From contig NZ_JYKA01000001.1 of assembly GCF_001676875.1 (NCBI RefSeq), positions 1 through 64,000 of the forward strand: a stretch of 64,000 nucleotides of DNA, in the 5' to 3' direction. Position numbers and translations under genes: made by a program. The stretch comes from Chromobacterium subtsugae. Its GTDB lineage: Bacteria > Pseudomonadota > Gammaproteobacteria > Burkholderiales > Chromobacteriaceae. The notes below the pieces were generated by a model. It searched no databases and was not told where the DNA came from. It saw only the letters and a program-made list of their open reading frames with translations. This document shows, piece after piece, positions 35,901-44,229 of the stretch (positions are counted from its first letter, which is position 1; each line of letters begins with the position of its first letter).

Positions 35901-36285
35901 CTCCAGCGGCGAGCAGGTGGTGTACAACCCGGTCAACGAGCTGGGCACCTTCACCGTCAACACCACCATCCCGCCCAACAACAACGCCTCGTCCTGCACC
36001 GTGGCCTCGGCCACCAGCTTCTCGATGTCGCTCAATATGAAAACCGGCGGCGCCACCCGGCTGTCCTTCTACGCCAACGACCAGGGCAATTTCAACGGCA
36101 TCAGCGGCAGCGTGATCAACGGCATCGCCATCAATATGGCCGGCAGCCCGAATGTGGTCAGCTACCAGAACAACTTTTTCGCAATCGGCAGCAGCACCAA
36201 CGGCGGCCCGATCGCCACCCCGCCGCAGATCAACCCGGCGGCCTTCGATCTGCATACCCGCTTGAACTGGATAGAATTGCGCTGA
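32992..36285 (+). CDS. pilY1: Type IV pilus tip-associated adhesin PilY1
   Basis: The 1097-residue secreted protein has a Sec signal peptide (about 1-28). An N-terminal region of about 300 residues looks like an L-type lectin fold (GDGADGMSFFL near residue 135; GGYLGLGLDEYGNF near 175). The C-terminal PilC/PilY beta-propeller (about 480-1090) contains the calcium loop DLDGDGTTD near residue 767 and the family motif YAGDLFGNVWRFDL. PilY1 sits at the pilus tip, blocks retraction and mediates adhesion. The lectin-like front replaces the von Willebrand A domain of the Pseudomonas protein. Start ATG overlaps the pilX stop; an ATG six bases later is an alternative. Confidence 0.88.
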   Translation: MTMSPLPRPSLPLACLLAAALWPAACGAVTVGDNFTGASAQLNWLVFGGACMTAGNGSGSIPACGSKDPSGNTQVGGYAGSLPDSNGNGALRLTNSAGSQSGAIVYNSLFPSNSGLQATFTSYTYAGDSGGSAGDGADGMSFFLLTAIPSAVGSFGGSLGYSCSNVNSPYNGIIGGYLGLGLDEYGNFPNGGYNNDNTSSGPGAKPQNISLRGAGSVAASALASQFGGSFSASAVQNVCRNGSYAGHSVMNYPFINIPGASGGVYQLPGSQPMAAESAATRGQAVPISYKLKITTGNLLSLWYSYNNGAYVPVINNYDINNTAVSGPLPSQITFGFAGSTGGSRNVHELTCFQVQPSTQSASSSGLNSQQTSLIKTGTQQYVASYHSDNWWGEVASYALLGNSGTGQVTVSSTATWDASCVLTGGNCSATGASNMSAQSSRAILSWNGSQGIPFQWTSLSSAQQTALSPDGNGSARVSYLRGARGNEVTTLGAGLFRDRDSVLGDVVNSSPIWVGAPQNSYADAWKDKLYPSASVAENATGAQAYSNFKSSNQTRANIIYNGSNDGMLHGYRSGANDASGNYSTAATPNDGQEVIAYLPAAAQANTVQYSNPTYAHQYFVDATPAADDLFYNSNWHTWLMGGMGAGGQALYLLDVTNPANFAESNAASLVVKEISSATLSCVNKSSCGSDLGYTFGTPVITRFHNGQWGAVFGNGYNSGNGHAAIFVMLVNGSGVPSFYELDTGSGSANDPSGGGNKNGIYYATAVDLDGDGTTDYVYAGDLFGNVWRFDLTSNSPGSWAVSQYGTGAAAPLFTSQYTYCNATQAANGSCTRSLQPISSKLLVSAIPTGNSSPRVLVAFGTGQKIPFTTSAADIYAGGTQSLYGVWDWDMSGWNTLAGQSAYYPAAAAAIPASALRPANLTAQTVTASYNSTLSSVQGYRSLSSNTVCWQGNSACAVNTNTSYGWKLSLPSSGEQVVYNPVNELGTFTVNTTIPPNNNASSCTVASATSFSMSLNMKTGGATRLSFYANDQGNFNGISGSVINGIAINMAGSPNVVSYQNNFFAIGSSTNGGPIATPPQINPAAFDLHTRLNWIELR

Positions 36286-36307
36286 ACACACAGAGGGAAA
36301 CATCGCC

Positions 36308-36742
36308 ATGCCTAGCCGCCGCGCCCGACAGGGCTTCACCATGCTGGAACTGGTCATCGCGCTGGCGGTGCTGTCCATCCTGGTGGCCATCGCCCTGCCG
36401 TCGTACCGCGCCTTCATCCTGCAATCCAACCGCACCTCGGCCAAAACCGCGCTGCAGGACCTGGCCACCCGCGAGGAAAGCTATTACTCGCTGCAGAACA
36501 CCTACGCCAGCCAGCTCGCCACGCTGGGCTACGCCAGCAACACCGTCTACGTGCCCGGCAACGGCAACAACTATTACGCGCTGACCATAGGCAGCGCCAC
36601 CGCCAGCAGCTTCGCGCTGACCGCCGTCCCGCAGGGCCAGCAGGCGCAGGACAGCTGCCAGACCTACCAGCTGGACAATCTGGGCAACCAGAGCAACCTC
36701 GCCGCCAACGGCGCCTCGCTCAGCGTCAGCGGCTGCTGGTAG
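36308..36742 (+). CDS. pilE: Type IV minor pilin PilE
   Basis: The 144-residue prepilin has the leader MPSRRARQG before FTMLELVIALAVLSILVAIALPSYRAF, with Glu at +5. It has two C-terminal cysteines (DSCQTY, SGCW) forming the D-loop disulfide. Size and operon position match the PilE minor pilin of Pseudomonas rather than the major pilin of Neisseria. It is the last gene before a strong terminator. Confidence 0.85.
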   Translation: MPSRRARQGFTMLELVIALAVLSILVAIALPSYRAFILQSNRTSAKTALQDLATREESYYSLQNTYASQLATLGYASNTVYVPGNGNNYYALTIGSATASSFALTAVPQGQQAQDSCQTYQLDNLGNQSNLAANGASLSVSGCW

Positions 36743-36752
36743 CCGGAAACGG

Positions 36753-36777
36753 AAAAAGCGCCCGATGGGCGCTTTTT
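36753..36777. terminator. Terminator of the minor-pilin operon (bidirectional)
   Basis: A perfect 11-bp stem AAAAAGCGCCC / GGGCGCTTTTT with a GAT loop lies between pilE and the convergent ACBP gene. Confidence 0.88.
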
Positions 36778-36809
36778 CTGCAGTCGGCCGCCAGGCGGCC
36801 GTTGCGAGC

Positions 36810-37070
36810 TTACTCCGCCAGCAGGCGTTTCACCACGTCGACATAGCCTTGCTTCGCGTCGTCGGCGGATTGGCCTTTCAGCTTTTCCCAGGCATCGAAC
36901 TTGGCGCGGTTGATGAAGTCCATCATGCCCGGGCGCTCGCCGGTGGCGTCGCCTTCGGTCGCCTGCTTGAACAGCGCGTACAGCTGCAGCAGGGTCTGGT
37001 TGTCCGGACGTTCGGACAGGGTTTTGACGTCGGCCTGGGCCTGGGTGAAAAGCGTCTGCAGATCAGACAT
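36810..37070 (-). CDS. Acyl-CoA-binding protein (ACBP family)
   Basis: The 86-residue protein has the four-helix ACBP pattern. LQLYALFKQATEGDATGERPG matches the conserved YxLYKQATxGD core, and FINRAKFDAWEKLKG matches the KAKWDAW helix; both contact the acyl-CoA head group. ACBPs bind long-chain acyl-CoA esters in the cytoplasm. They are common in eukaryotes and occur in scattered bacteria. It is a single gene convergent with the pilin operon. Confidence 0.88.
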   Translation of the reverse strand: MSDLQTLFTQAQADVKTLSERPDNQTLLQLYALFKQATEGDATGERPGMMDFINRAKFDAWEKLKGQSADDAKQGYVDVVKRLLAE

Positions 37071-37170
37071 GACTGTATCCTTTGTTGTAAGCCGGGATGG
37101 TTGTCCATCCCTGATGGTGTTAGCCCTCCGGCATGCGCCGGAACCTGCGCCAATTTATCACGAAGCGCCC

Positions 37171-37755
37171 TCAATGCGACAGTGGCGGCAAGGCCGCGGC
37201 CGGCTGCGGCTCGATCCGGATCCGCTTGTAGCTTTTCACCGGCACGCCGTCCTTCAGCGCCGGCTGATAACTGGCCGCGCCGAAGACCGGGGAAATGGCG
37301 TCGGCCAGCCGGGCCGGCGCCGCGCCTTCGAAGCGCACGCCGTCCACCCGTCCGGTTTCGCTGATGAACACCAGCACGGTCAGCGCCGGCGGCGCCTGGC
37401 CATCCAGTTCGACGTCAGGCAGCGTGATCGCGCCCTGCTCCTGCGCCAGTTGGTCCAGTTCGCGGGCCGGGTAGTAGATGTCCGCCCCCAGCCGCAGCCT
37501 GCCGTCCGCCTCGCGCGGCGCGGCGCCGGCCGGGGCCGATGCTTCGCCGCCGGCGGCAGAGGCCGGCCTCGCGCCTGGGAGCGCGGCAGGCCGCGCCGGG
37601 GCCGCCGCCGGCATCGCCAGCCGCACAAGGAGGCCTGCATGCGCCGCCGGCTGGCCCAGCCGCGCCGGCAGCCACAACAGCGCGGCGTGCAGCAGCAGCG
37701 ACAGCCACAGCGCCAGCAACCCGCGCTCGGCCAGGCTCCAGGGACGAAATTTCAT
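37171..37755 (-). CDS. TonB-like protein with N-terminal membrane anchor
   Basis: The 194-residue protein has a single membrane segment near the N-terminus (LLALWLSLLLHAALLWLP). An Ala/Pro-rich linker (about 35-85) leads to a C-terminal domain of about 80 residues with LTVLVFISETGRVDGVRFEG, which resembles the TonB C-terminal fold. It could be an energy transducer, though no exbBD or receptor gene is nearby, so the partner is unknown. It lies 68 bp below dsbC, separated by a terminator. Confidence 0.6.
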   Translation of the reverse strand: MKFRPWSLAERGLLALWLSLLLHAALLWLPARLGQPAAHAGLLVRLAMPAAAPARPAALPGARPASAAGGEASAPAGAAPREADGRLRLGADIYYPARELDQLAQEQGAITLPDVELDGQAPPALTVLVFISETGRVDGVRFEGAAPARLADAISPVFGAASYQPALKDGVPVKSYKRIRIEPQPAAALPPLSH

Positions 37756-37783
37756 CAGGCTATCCCTTTCGGCCGCCGGCGCC

Positions 37784-37819
37784 AAAAAAAACGGGCCTGG
37801 CATTCGCCTGACCCGTTTT
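37784..37819 (-). terminator. Intrinsic terminator of the pepP-ubiH-dsbC unit
   Basis: On the minus strand a bulged stem AAAACGGG...CCCGTTTT with an inner CAGGC/GCC(A)G pair is followed by eight T, just past the dsbC stop. Confidence 0.7.
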
Positions 37820-37823
37820 CCGC

Positions 37824-38558
37824 TTACTTGGCGTTCAGCAGCTGTTCGATGTCGCTGCCGTCTATCGCGCCCGGCACCAGCCGGCCGTTGGCGAACACCA
37901 GCGCCGGCGTGCCGGTGACGCCCAGCTTCTCGCCCAGCGCCTGGATCTTGTCCAGCGCGCTGGTATCGCAATTGTCCGGGCCGGTCAGCGGCTTGCCATC
38001 GCGCATGAAGGCGGTCCACACCGCCGGCTTGTCGCTGGCGCACCAGATTTGCTTGGACTTGCGCATCGCGTCCGGGTGCAGCTGGGTCAGCGGGTACAGG
38101 AAGGTGTAGATGGTAACGTTGTCGACATCCTTCAGGCTTTCGCGCTCCAGCTTCTTGCAGTACGGGCAGTCCGGGTCGGTGAAAACCGCCATCTTGCGTT
38201 CGCCCTTGCCGCGCACGTCCTTGAACGCGTACTGGAACGGCAGCGAGTTGAAGTCGACCTTGGACAGTTCGGCCATCTTCTTCTCGGTGAGGCTTTCCTT
38301 GGTCTTGGTGTCGATCAAGTCGCCGACGAACAGGTAGCTGGCGTCGCTATTGGTGTACACCACCTGCTTGCCGCCCACCACCAACTCATAGATGCCCTTG
38401 ACCGGCGTGGCGCTGACGCTCTTCACTTCCTTGTCCGGGAAATGCTCGGCGAAGGCCTTCTTCACCGCGTCGAGATTGCCGCCGGCGGCCTGAGAGCAGG
38501 CGGCCAGCGACATCAGCATCCCGCTGGCCAGCGCCAGCGACTTCAATCTTGTCTTCAT
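37824..38558 (-). CDS. dsbC: Disulfide isomerase DsbC, with an apparent lipobox
   Basis: The 244-residue protein has an N-terminal dimerisation domain (about 28-85) and a thioredoxin fold with the active site CPYC (131-134) in FTDPDCPYCKKLE, plus the cis-Pro loop GVTGTPAL. DsbC repairs wrong disulfides in the periplasm. The signal peptide ends LAAC (C21) followed by Ser, a lipobox, so it may be membrane-tethered, unlike soluble E. coli DsbC. The ATG at 38558 has AAGGA seven bases upstream. Confidence 0.9.
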   Translation of the reverse strand: MKTRLKSLALASGMLMSLAACSQAAGGNLDAVKKAFAEHFPDKEVKSVSATPVKGIYELVVGGKQVVYTNSDASYLFVGDLIDTKTKESLTEKKMAELSKVDFNSLPFQYAFKDVRGKGERKMAVFTDPDCPYCKKLERESLKDVDNVTIYTFLYPLTQLHPDAMRKSKQIWCASDKPAVWTAFMRDGKPLTGPDNCDTSALDKIQALGEKLGVTGTPALVFANGRLVPGAIDGSDIEQLLNAK

Positions 38559-38575
38559 CAAGTGTCCTTTGAGGA

Positions 38576-39724
38576 TCAGTATCCAATCGCCTGCCTGGCG
38601 AACTGCCGCTTCAATGGCGCGCAGCAGTTGGTCAGGGACAGGCCGGTATTGCGCAGCCATGACAGGCCGGGCATTTTGGCATGGAACAGCCGGTACAGGC
38701 TGTCACAGCCGAGTTGCATCGTGGTGACCGCTTCGCGGCGCTGGCGCTGGTAGCGGCGCAGCAGCATCCAGTCGCCGCAGTCGGGCGCGGCCCGCAGCAG
38801 GTCTGCCAGCTGCGCCGCGTCCTGGAAGCCCAGGTTGACGCCCTGGCCGGCCAGCGGGTGCACGGTGTGCGCGGCGTCGCCGATCAACGCCACCCGCTCC
38901 GACACCACCGCCTCCGGCTGGATCAGCCGCAAGGGGAAGGCCGCCGCGGCGGTCAGGGTGGAAAACGCGCCCAGTTGACGGCCGCCAGCGGCGGCGACTT
39001 TCTCCGCCAGCGCCTCCGGCGACAAGATCAGCAAAGACTGCGGGTCAGGAGTGGACCAGACCATGGAGATTCGGTTCCCCGCCATCGGCAGCCAGGCCAG
39101 GATGCTGTCGCCGGTGAACCACTGCCGCGCCACGCCCTGGTGCGGCTTTTCGCAGGCGAAGTTGGCCACCACGCCGCTCTGGCCGTACGGTTTGACGCTG
39201 GCGGCGAGGCCCAGTTGGCTGCGCACCCAGGAATTGGCGCCGTCGGCGCCAACCAATAGCTCGGCGCTCAGCTGCCGGCCGTCATCCAGCGCCAGCCGCG
39301 CCTCGCTCGCGGTGGTGGCGAGCGATTGCGCGCCGCCATGGAGGCAGTCGACATCGCTATCGGCCAGCTGCCGCCACAGCGCCGCCAGCAGCCAGCGGTT
39401 TTCCGCGATCCAGGCCAAGGCGTCGGCATCGGCGTCGCGCGCGGAAAACTGGATGCGCCCGCCGGCATCGCCGCAAACGTCCATCGCGGCGATGGCGCTT
39501 ATCCGCTCCATGCCGGGCCAGGCGCCCAGGCTTTCCAGGAAGCGGCGATTGGCCGGACTCACCGCGTAGATGCGCGCGTCCCAGCCGGAATCCAGCCCGT
39601 CGAAGGACGGCGGGCGGGCCTCCAGCAGGGCCACCCGCTTGCCGGCGCGCGCCAGCGCCAGCGCCAGGCTGGCGCCCACCAGGCCGCCGCCGACGATAAT
39701 CGCGTGGTATTGACTGTCTCGCAT
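38576..39724 (-). CDS. FAD-dependent ubiquinone-biosynthesis hydroxylase (UbiI/UbiF/VisC type)
   Basis: The 382-residue flavin monooxygenase has the N-terminal HAIIVGGGLVGASLALALA, a mid-chain LLVGADGANSWVR (DG motif) and VALIGDAAHTVHPLAGQGVNLGFQD (GD motif). These place it in the UbiH/COQ6 family that hydroxylates the ubiquinone ring. It sits four bases below ubiH on the same strand, like visC next to ubiH in E. coli; which ring position it modifies cannot be decided from sequence alone. Confidence 0.88.
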   Translation of the reverse strand: MRDSQYHAIIVGGGLVGASLALALARAGKRVALLEARPPSFDGLDSGWDARIYAVSPANRRFLESLGAWPGMERISAIAAMDVCGDAGGRIQFSARDADADALAWIAENRWLLAALWRQLADSDVDCLHGGAQSLATTASEARLALDDGRQLSAELLVGADGANSWVRSQLGLAASVKPYGQSGVVANFACEKPHQGVARQWFTGDSILAWLPMAGNRISMVWSTPDPQSLLILSPEALAEKVAAAGGRQLGAFSTLTAAAAFPLRLIQPEAVVSERVALIGDAAHTVHPLAGQGVNLGFQDAAQLADLLRAAPDCGDWMLLRRYQRQRREAVTTMQLGCDSLYRLFHAKMPGLSWLRNTGLSLTNCCAPLKRQFARQAIGY

Positions 39725-39728
39725 CCGC

Positions 39729-40898
39729 TTATCCTCGCACGCCGAACACCAGGTGGCCGGCGAATTTGCGCCGCAGCGGCGGCAGCGCGTCCAGCGCGGT
39801 CATGCCCATGCCGCGCAGAGTGTTCATCAATGGATGGTGGCCGTCGAACAGCTTGATCAGCCCGTGGGTGAAGCCCACCACCGCGTGGCTGTCCAGCTTG
39901 CGCGCCGCGGCATAGCGCCGCAGCGCCCGCGGGTCGCCCGGATCGGCCTCGCCTGCCAGCGCCTGCGCCAGGCCGACGGCGTCACGCAGACCCAGGTTCA
40001 GCCCCTGGGCCGCCACCGGATGCATGGTCTGGGCGGCGTTGCCGATCAGCACCACCCGGCCGCTGACCACCTTGTTGGCCTGGCGCAGCGCCAGCGGGAA
40101 GCTGGCGCGCGGGCCGATGGACAGGATGCGGCCCTGGCGCTCGCCGAAGGCCTGCTGCAGCTCGGCGCGCAATTCGGCCTCGTCGCCGCGCGACAGCCGC
40201 TCGGCGTCGGCGTGGCTGCGCGTCCAGACCAGCATGTAGCGGTCGCCGTGCGGCAATAGCGCGAACGGGCCGCTGGCGGCGAAGCGTTCGTAGGCGACGC
40301 CGTCGGCCGGCCATTCGGTTTCCACTTCGGCCAACACCGCGCATTGATGGTAATCGTGCTCCAGCCGGCGCACGCCCGGCAGCGCGCCGGCCAGCGCGCC
40401 GCCCTCGGCCAACACCAGCAAGCGGGCGGTCAGCAGCCGTTCGCCGTCGGGGGTTTCCACTTCGGCGCAGGCGTATTCGCGCAGGCTGCTCACCGACCGC
40501 ACCCGGCTGCGCCACAGCACCTGCACGCCGGCCTGGCTCAACACCTCGGCCAGGTTGGCCACCAGCGCCGGGTAATCCACCACCACGCCCAGGTGCGGCA
40601 ACTGCAAGTCGTCCTTGTCCAGCCGGGCGCGGCCGCAGCTGCCCTGCTGCGACACGTGCACGGTGTCTATCGCCGTCGCCGGCAGGCTGTCCGGCCAGGC
40701 GCCGGCTTCGGCCAGCAGCTCCCGGCTGTGCCAGGACAGCGCCAGCGCGCGGGCGTCGCGCACCGCGTCGTCGCGGCCGCGCGCCTCGACCAGCAGCACG
40801 CTGCGACCCTGCCGCGCCAGCCGCAGCGCCGCCAGCGCGCCCACCGGGCCGCCGCCGACGATCAGCACATCGGCGTGCTCGCTCGTTCTTGCTCGCAT
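39729..40898 (-). CDS. ubiH: 2-octaprenyl-6-methoxyphenol hydroxylase UbiH-like
   Basis: The 389-residue protein has DVLIVGGGPVGALAALRLARQG, a PALVANLAEVL segment and VVLIGNAAQTMHPVAAQGLNLGLRDAV. In that last motif the usual GDAAH is GNAAQ, a change also typical of UbiH. It hydroxylates the ubiquinone ring. ATG at 40898 is chosen because GGAGA lies nine bases upstream; a GTG at 40907 sits too close to the SD. The start lies just past the pepP stop, so pepP-ubiH-ubi form one unit. Confidence 0.85.
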   Translation of the reverse strand: MRARTSEHADVLIVGGGPVGALAALRLARQGRSVLLVEARGRDDAVRDARALALSWHSRELLAEAGAWPDSLPATAIDTVHVSQQGSCGRARLDKDDLQLPHLGVVVDYPALVANLAEVLSQAGVQVLWRSRVRSVSSLREYACAEVETPDGERLLTARLLVLAEGGALAGALPGVRRLEHDYHQCAVLAEVETEWPADGVAYERFAASGPFALLPHGDRYMLVWTRSHADAERLSRGDEAELRAELQQAFGERQGRILSIGPRASFPLALRQANKVVSGRVVLIGNAAQTMHPVAAQGLNLGLRDAVGLAQALAGEADPGDPRALRRYAAARKLDSHAVVGFTHGLIKLFDGHHPLMNTLRGMGMTALDALPPLRRKFAGHLVFGVRG

Positions 40899-40903
40899 AT
40901 TCT

Positions 40904-42196
40904 TCACTCTCCGCGCATCAGCGCCTCGATCTCGTCCACCCGCTTGGGCGCGGCGGCGGTATACACCTCATTGCCGTCCGCCGTCACCAGCACATCGTCC
41001 TCGATGCGGATGCCGATGTTGTGGAAGGCCTCCGGCACATCCGGCGCCGGCCGGATGTACAGGCCCGGCTCCACCGTGGTGCACATTCCCGGCTGGTAGT
41101 TGCGCCACTGGCCATTCTGCTTGCGCTGGCCGACGTCGTGCACGTCCAGCCCTATCATGTGGCCGATGCCGTGCATGTAGAAGCGGCGGTAGTCGCCGGA
41201 TTCAATCACTCCGTCCACGCTGCCCGCCAACAGGCCCAGGTCCAGCATGCCCTGCGCCAGCACCCGGAGCGCGGCGTCGGCCGGCGCGTTCCATGGCGCG
41301 CCCGGCCGCACCGCGGCGATGCCGGCCAGCTCGGCCTCCAGCACCACCTCGTACACGTCGCGCTGCGCCGCGCTGAAGCGGCCGTTCACCGGGAAGGTGC
41401 GGGTGATGTCGCCGGCGTAGCCGTCCAGTTCGCAGCCGGCGTCTATCAGCAGCAGTTCGCCGTCTTGCAGGCGGGCGTTATTGGCCGAGTAATGCAGCAC
41501 GCAGGCGTTGCCGCCGCCGGCGACTATGCTCTCGTAGGCCGGATAGCGCGCGCCGCGGCGGACGAAAGCGCGCAGCAGCTCCGCCTCGGCCTCGTATTCG
41601 TACTGGCCGGGCCGGACCGTCCGCATCGCGGCGACGTGGCCGGCGGCGGAAATCTCGCCGGCGCGGCGCAACAGCGCGATTTCGGCCTCGTCCTTGACCA
41701 TCCGCATCTCGTCCAGCAGCGCGCGCAGGTCGCCGTAATGCGCCGGCGCATGCGTGCCGACGCGGGCGCGGCGCACGCCGTCCAGCCAGCCGTTGACGCG
41801 GCGGTCGAAGGCCTCGTCATGCCCCAGCGGCCACCACAGTTGGCGGCAATCGGCCAGCAGGTCCGGAATGCGCTGCGCCATTTCGTCCAGCGCATAGGCT
41901 TCATCGAAGCCGAAAGCTTCTTTCGCGCCCTCCGGTCCGTAACGGAAGCCGTCCCAAATCTCCATTTCCGGATTCTTCGCGCGGCAGAACAGGATGGACT
42001 TGCCGCTGCGGCCATCCAGCAGCAGCACCGCCTCCGGCTCGGCAAAGCCGGTCAGGTAAAGAAAATAGCTGTCGGCGCGGTAAGGATAGAGGCAGTCGGC
42101 GTTGCGCGTCGCTTCCGGCGCGGTGGCCAACAGGGCGACGCCGTCGCCGAGGGTCGACAACAGGCGGTTGCGGCGAGTTGCGTGCGGCTGATACAT
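40904..42196 (-). CDS. pepP: Xaa-Pro aminopeptidase PepP
   Basis: The 430-residue pita-bread metallopeptidase has the metal ligands in order: DAGCELDGYAGDITRTFP (two Asp), HGIGHMIGLDVHD (His), TVEPGLY (Glu) and GIRIEDDV (Glu). An N-terminal aminopeptidase-P domain (about 1-140) includes YLTGFAEPEAVLLL. It removes N-terminal residues before proline using two Mn2+. It is the first gene of the pepP-ubiH operon, as in E. coli. Confidence 0.95.
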   Translation of the reverse strand: MYQPHATRRNRLLSTLGDGVALLATAPEATRNADCLYPYRADSYFLYLTGFAEPEAVLLLDGRSGKSILFCRAKNPEMEIWDGFRYGPEGAKEAFGFDEAYALDEMAQRIPDLLADCRQLWWPLGHDEAFDRRVNGWLDGVRRARVGTHAPAHYGDLRALLDEMRMVKDEAEIALLRRAGEISAAGHVAAMRTVRPGQYEYEAEAELLRAFVRRGARYPAYESIVAGGGNACVLHYSANNARLQDGELLLIDAGCELDGYAGDITRTFPVNGRFSAAQRDVYEVVLEAELAGIAAVRPGAPWNAPADAALRVLAQGMLDLGLLAGSVDGVIESGDYRRFYMHGIGHMIGLDVHDVGQRKQNGQWRNYQPGMCTTVEPGLYIRPAPDVPEAFHNIGIRIEDDVLVTADGNEVYTAAAPKRVDEIEALMRGE

Positions 42197-42303
42197 GTTC
42201 GGCTTCTCCGCGGCGTGGGCGCGGCCATGGCAAAAACGCCAGTTTACACCCTGGCCGGCAAGCGCCCAAGCCTGCCGCTGCCGCCCGCGACGACGCCGGC
42301 ATG

Positions 42304-42327
42304 AAAAAACCCGGCGATGCCGGGTTT
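42304..42327 (-). terminator. Intrinsic terminator of yebC
   Basis: A 9-bp stem AAACCCGGC / GCCGGGTTT with an ATC loop is followed on the minus strand by a run of T, 34 bp past the yebC stop. Confidence 0.82.
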
Positions 42328-42360
42328 CGGGTCCGCCCCGCCTGGCGGCGGCGAGCGCGC

Positions 42361-43086
42361 TTATTCGTCCAGCACGGCGGAAGTGTAGACTTCCTGCACG
42401 TCGTCCAGGTCTTCCAGCGCGTCAAGCAGCTTCTGCATGCGGGCGGCGTCTTCGCCGCTCAGCTCGGTGTCGTTCTCGGCGCGCATGGTCACTTCGCCCA
42501 TCTCGGCCTTGAAGCCCTTGGCTTCCAGCGCTTCCTTGATGTCGGTGAACTCGTACGGGCCGGTGATGACCTCGATGGAGCCGTCGTCGTTACTCACCAC
42601 GTCATCGGCGCCGGCTTCCAGCGCCGCGTCCATCAGCGCGTCCTCGTCCACGCCCGGGGCGAATACCAGGTAGCCGCAGTGCTTGAACTGGAAGGACACG
42701 CAGCCGTCGGTGCCCATATTGCCGCCGTACTTGGAGAAAGCGTGGCGCACGTCTGCCACGGTGCGGGTCTTGTTGTCGGTCAGGCAATCCACCATCACCG
42801 CCGCGCCGGCGATGCCGTAGCCTTCGTAGCGGCATTCGACATAGTCGACGCCTTCCAGCTGGCCGGTGCCGCGCTTGACCGCGTTTTCGATGTTGTCCTT
42901 GGGCATGGACTCGGCCTTGGCCTTTTCCACCGCCAGGCGCAGGCGCGGGTTCATGTTGACATCGCCCCCGCCCATCTTGGCGGCGACGGTGATTTCCTTG
43001 ATCAGGCGGGTGAAGATCTTGCCACGTTTGGCATCCTGGCGACCCTTGCGGTGCTGGATGTTAGCCCATTTACTGTGACCTGCCAT
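42361..43086 (-). CDS. yebC: YebC/TACO1-family protein
   Basis: The 241-residue protein opens with the family hallmark [22 protein letters not shown]. It contains [24 protein letters not shown]-like sequence and a C-terminal acidic helix. YebC proteins have been described as transcription regulators and, more recently, as translation factors for polyproline-type stalls; the latter is of interest given the proline-rich leader ORFs in this window. It is monocistronic, between pepP and fliR. Confidence 0.95.
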   Translation of the reverse strand: MAGHSKWANIQHRKGRQDAKRGKIFTRLIKEITVAAKMGGGDVNMNPRLRLAVEKAKAESMPKDNIENAVKRGTGQLEGVDYVECRYEGYGIAGAAVMVDCLTDNKTRTVADVRHAFSKYGGNMGTDGCVSFQFKHCGYLVFAPGVDEDALMDAALEAGADDVVSNDDGSIEVITGPYEFTDIKEALEAKGFKAEMGEVTMRAENDTELSGEDAARMQKLLDALEDLDDVQEVYTSAVLDE

Positions 43087-43183
43087 ATTTGCCTCTGTCT
43101 GTTATCTGGTTCCGACGAACCCAATCGTCAAAAAATCGCGCTATTTTAGCAGAAAGCCGGCCGCCGCTACGAGTCTCGCCGCG

Positions 43184-43960
43184 CTACTTCGCCTGCAGCA
43201 TCTTCAGCATCATTTCGAAACCGGCATGGTACATCTGCTCTATCACCGGCACCATCATCGGCAGCGTCAGGTACAGGGTGCCGAAACCCACCATGATGGT
43301 GAGCGGGAAGCCGAAAGTGAAGATGTTGAACTGCGGCGCCGCGCGCGTCATCACGCCGATGGCCAGGTTGACGACCAGCAAGGCGCCGATCACCGGCATC
43401 GCCAGCCACACGCCCCATTCCACCAGATGGCGGCCCCACAAGGCCAGCGCCTTGATGCCCTGCTCCGGCATCGGCATGCCTATCGGCAGCACCCGGAAGC
43501 TTTCCACCAGCGTGTACAGCACCACGTGGTGGCCGTCGAAGGACAGGAACAGGAAAAAGGTGAACAGCGACAGCATCTGCGACAGCACCGGCACCTGGGC
43601 GGCGTGGATCGGGTCGAAGAACATCGCGAAGCCCAGGCCGGTCTGCGCGCCGATGATGAAGCCGGTCAACTCCACCGCGGTGATCACGATGCGCATCACG
43701 AAGCCCATCGCCAGGCCTATCAGCAGCTGCTGCAGCAATATGGCGACCCCGCCCGCCGAAATCAGCGGCACCGCCGGCAGCGGCGGCAGCAGCGGCGCCA
43801 GCATCACGGTGAGAAACAGCGCGAAGCCCGCCTTGAAGCTGCGCGGCACGCCGCGGTAGGCGAAGATGGGTTCGGCCAGGAACAGCCCGACGATGCGGGC
43901 GAAGGGCCAGACGAAGGCCCCGACCAGCGCATTGATCTGTACGTCGCTTATCGTCAGCAT
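43184..43960 (-). CDS. fliR: Flagellar export gate protein FliR
   Basis: The 258-residue inner-membrane protein has about six membrane segments and the FliR signature QTGLGFAMFFDP. It forms the FliP5-FliQ4-FliR1 export gate. Its ATG shares one base with the fliQ stop. It is the last gene of the flagellar operon before yebC. Confidence 0.93.
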   Translation of the reverse strand: MLTISDVQINALVGAFVWPFARIVGLFLAEPIFAYRGVPRSFKAGFALFLTVMLAPLLPPLPAVPLISAGGVAILLQQLLIGLAMGFVMRIVITAVELTGFIIGAQTGLGFAMFFDPIHAAQVPVLSQMLSLFTFFLFLSFDGHHVVLYTLVESFRVLPIGMPMPEQGIKALALWGRHLVEWGVWLAMPVIGALLVVNLAIGVMTRAAPQFNIFTFGFPLTIMVGFGTLYLTLPMMVPVIEQMYHAGFEMMLKMLQAK

Positions 43961-44229
43961 CAGCCGATCACGTTGGGTATGCTCTGAAACAGGCGCGTGG
44001 TGTATTCGATCAGCGTATTGAGCATCCACGGCCCCGCCAGCACCAGCACCAGGAACATCGCCAGCAGCTTGGGAATGAAGGTGAGCGTCATTTCGTTGAT
44101 CTGGGTGGCCGCCTGCAGGATGCTGACCAGCAAGCCCACCAGCAGCGAGGTCAGCAGCACCGGCGCCGACACGATGATCAGGATGTACAGCGCGTTCTGC
44201 ACGATGCTGATGATGAGTTCCGGACTCAT
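43960..44229 (-). CDS. fliQ: Flagellar export gate protein FliQ
   Basis: The 89-residue protein has two membrane helices, with the conserved LIVGLLVSILQAATQINEMTLTFIPK-type core split across them. It is the usual length (89). The start overlaps the stop of the upstream GNAT acetyltransferase gene by four bases, rather than following fliP directly as in most flagellar operons. Confidence 0.93.
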   Translation of the reverse strand: MSPELIISIVQNALYILIIVSAPVLLTSLLVGLLVSILQAATQINEMTLTFIPKLLAMFLVLVLAGPWMLNTLIEYTTRLFQSIPNVIG

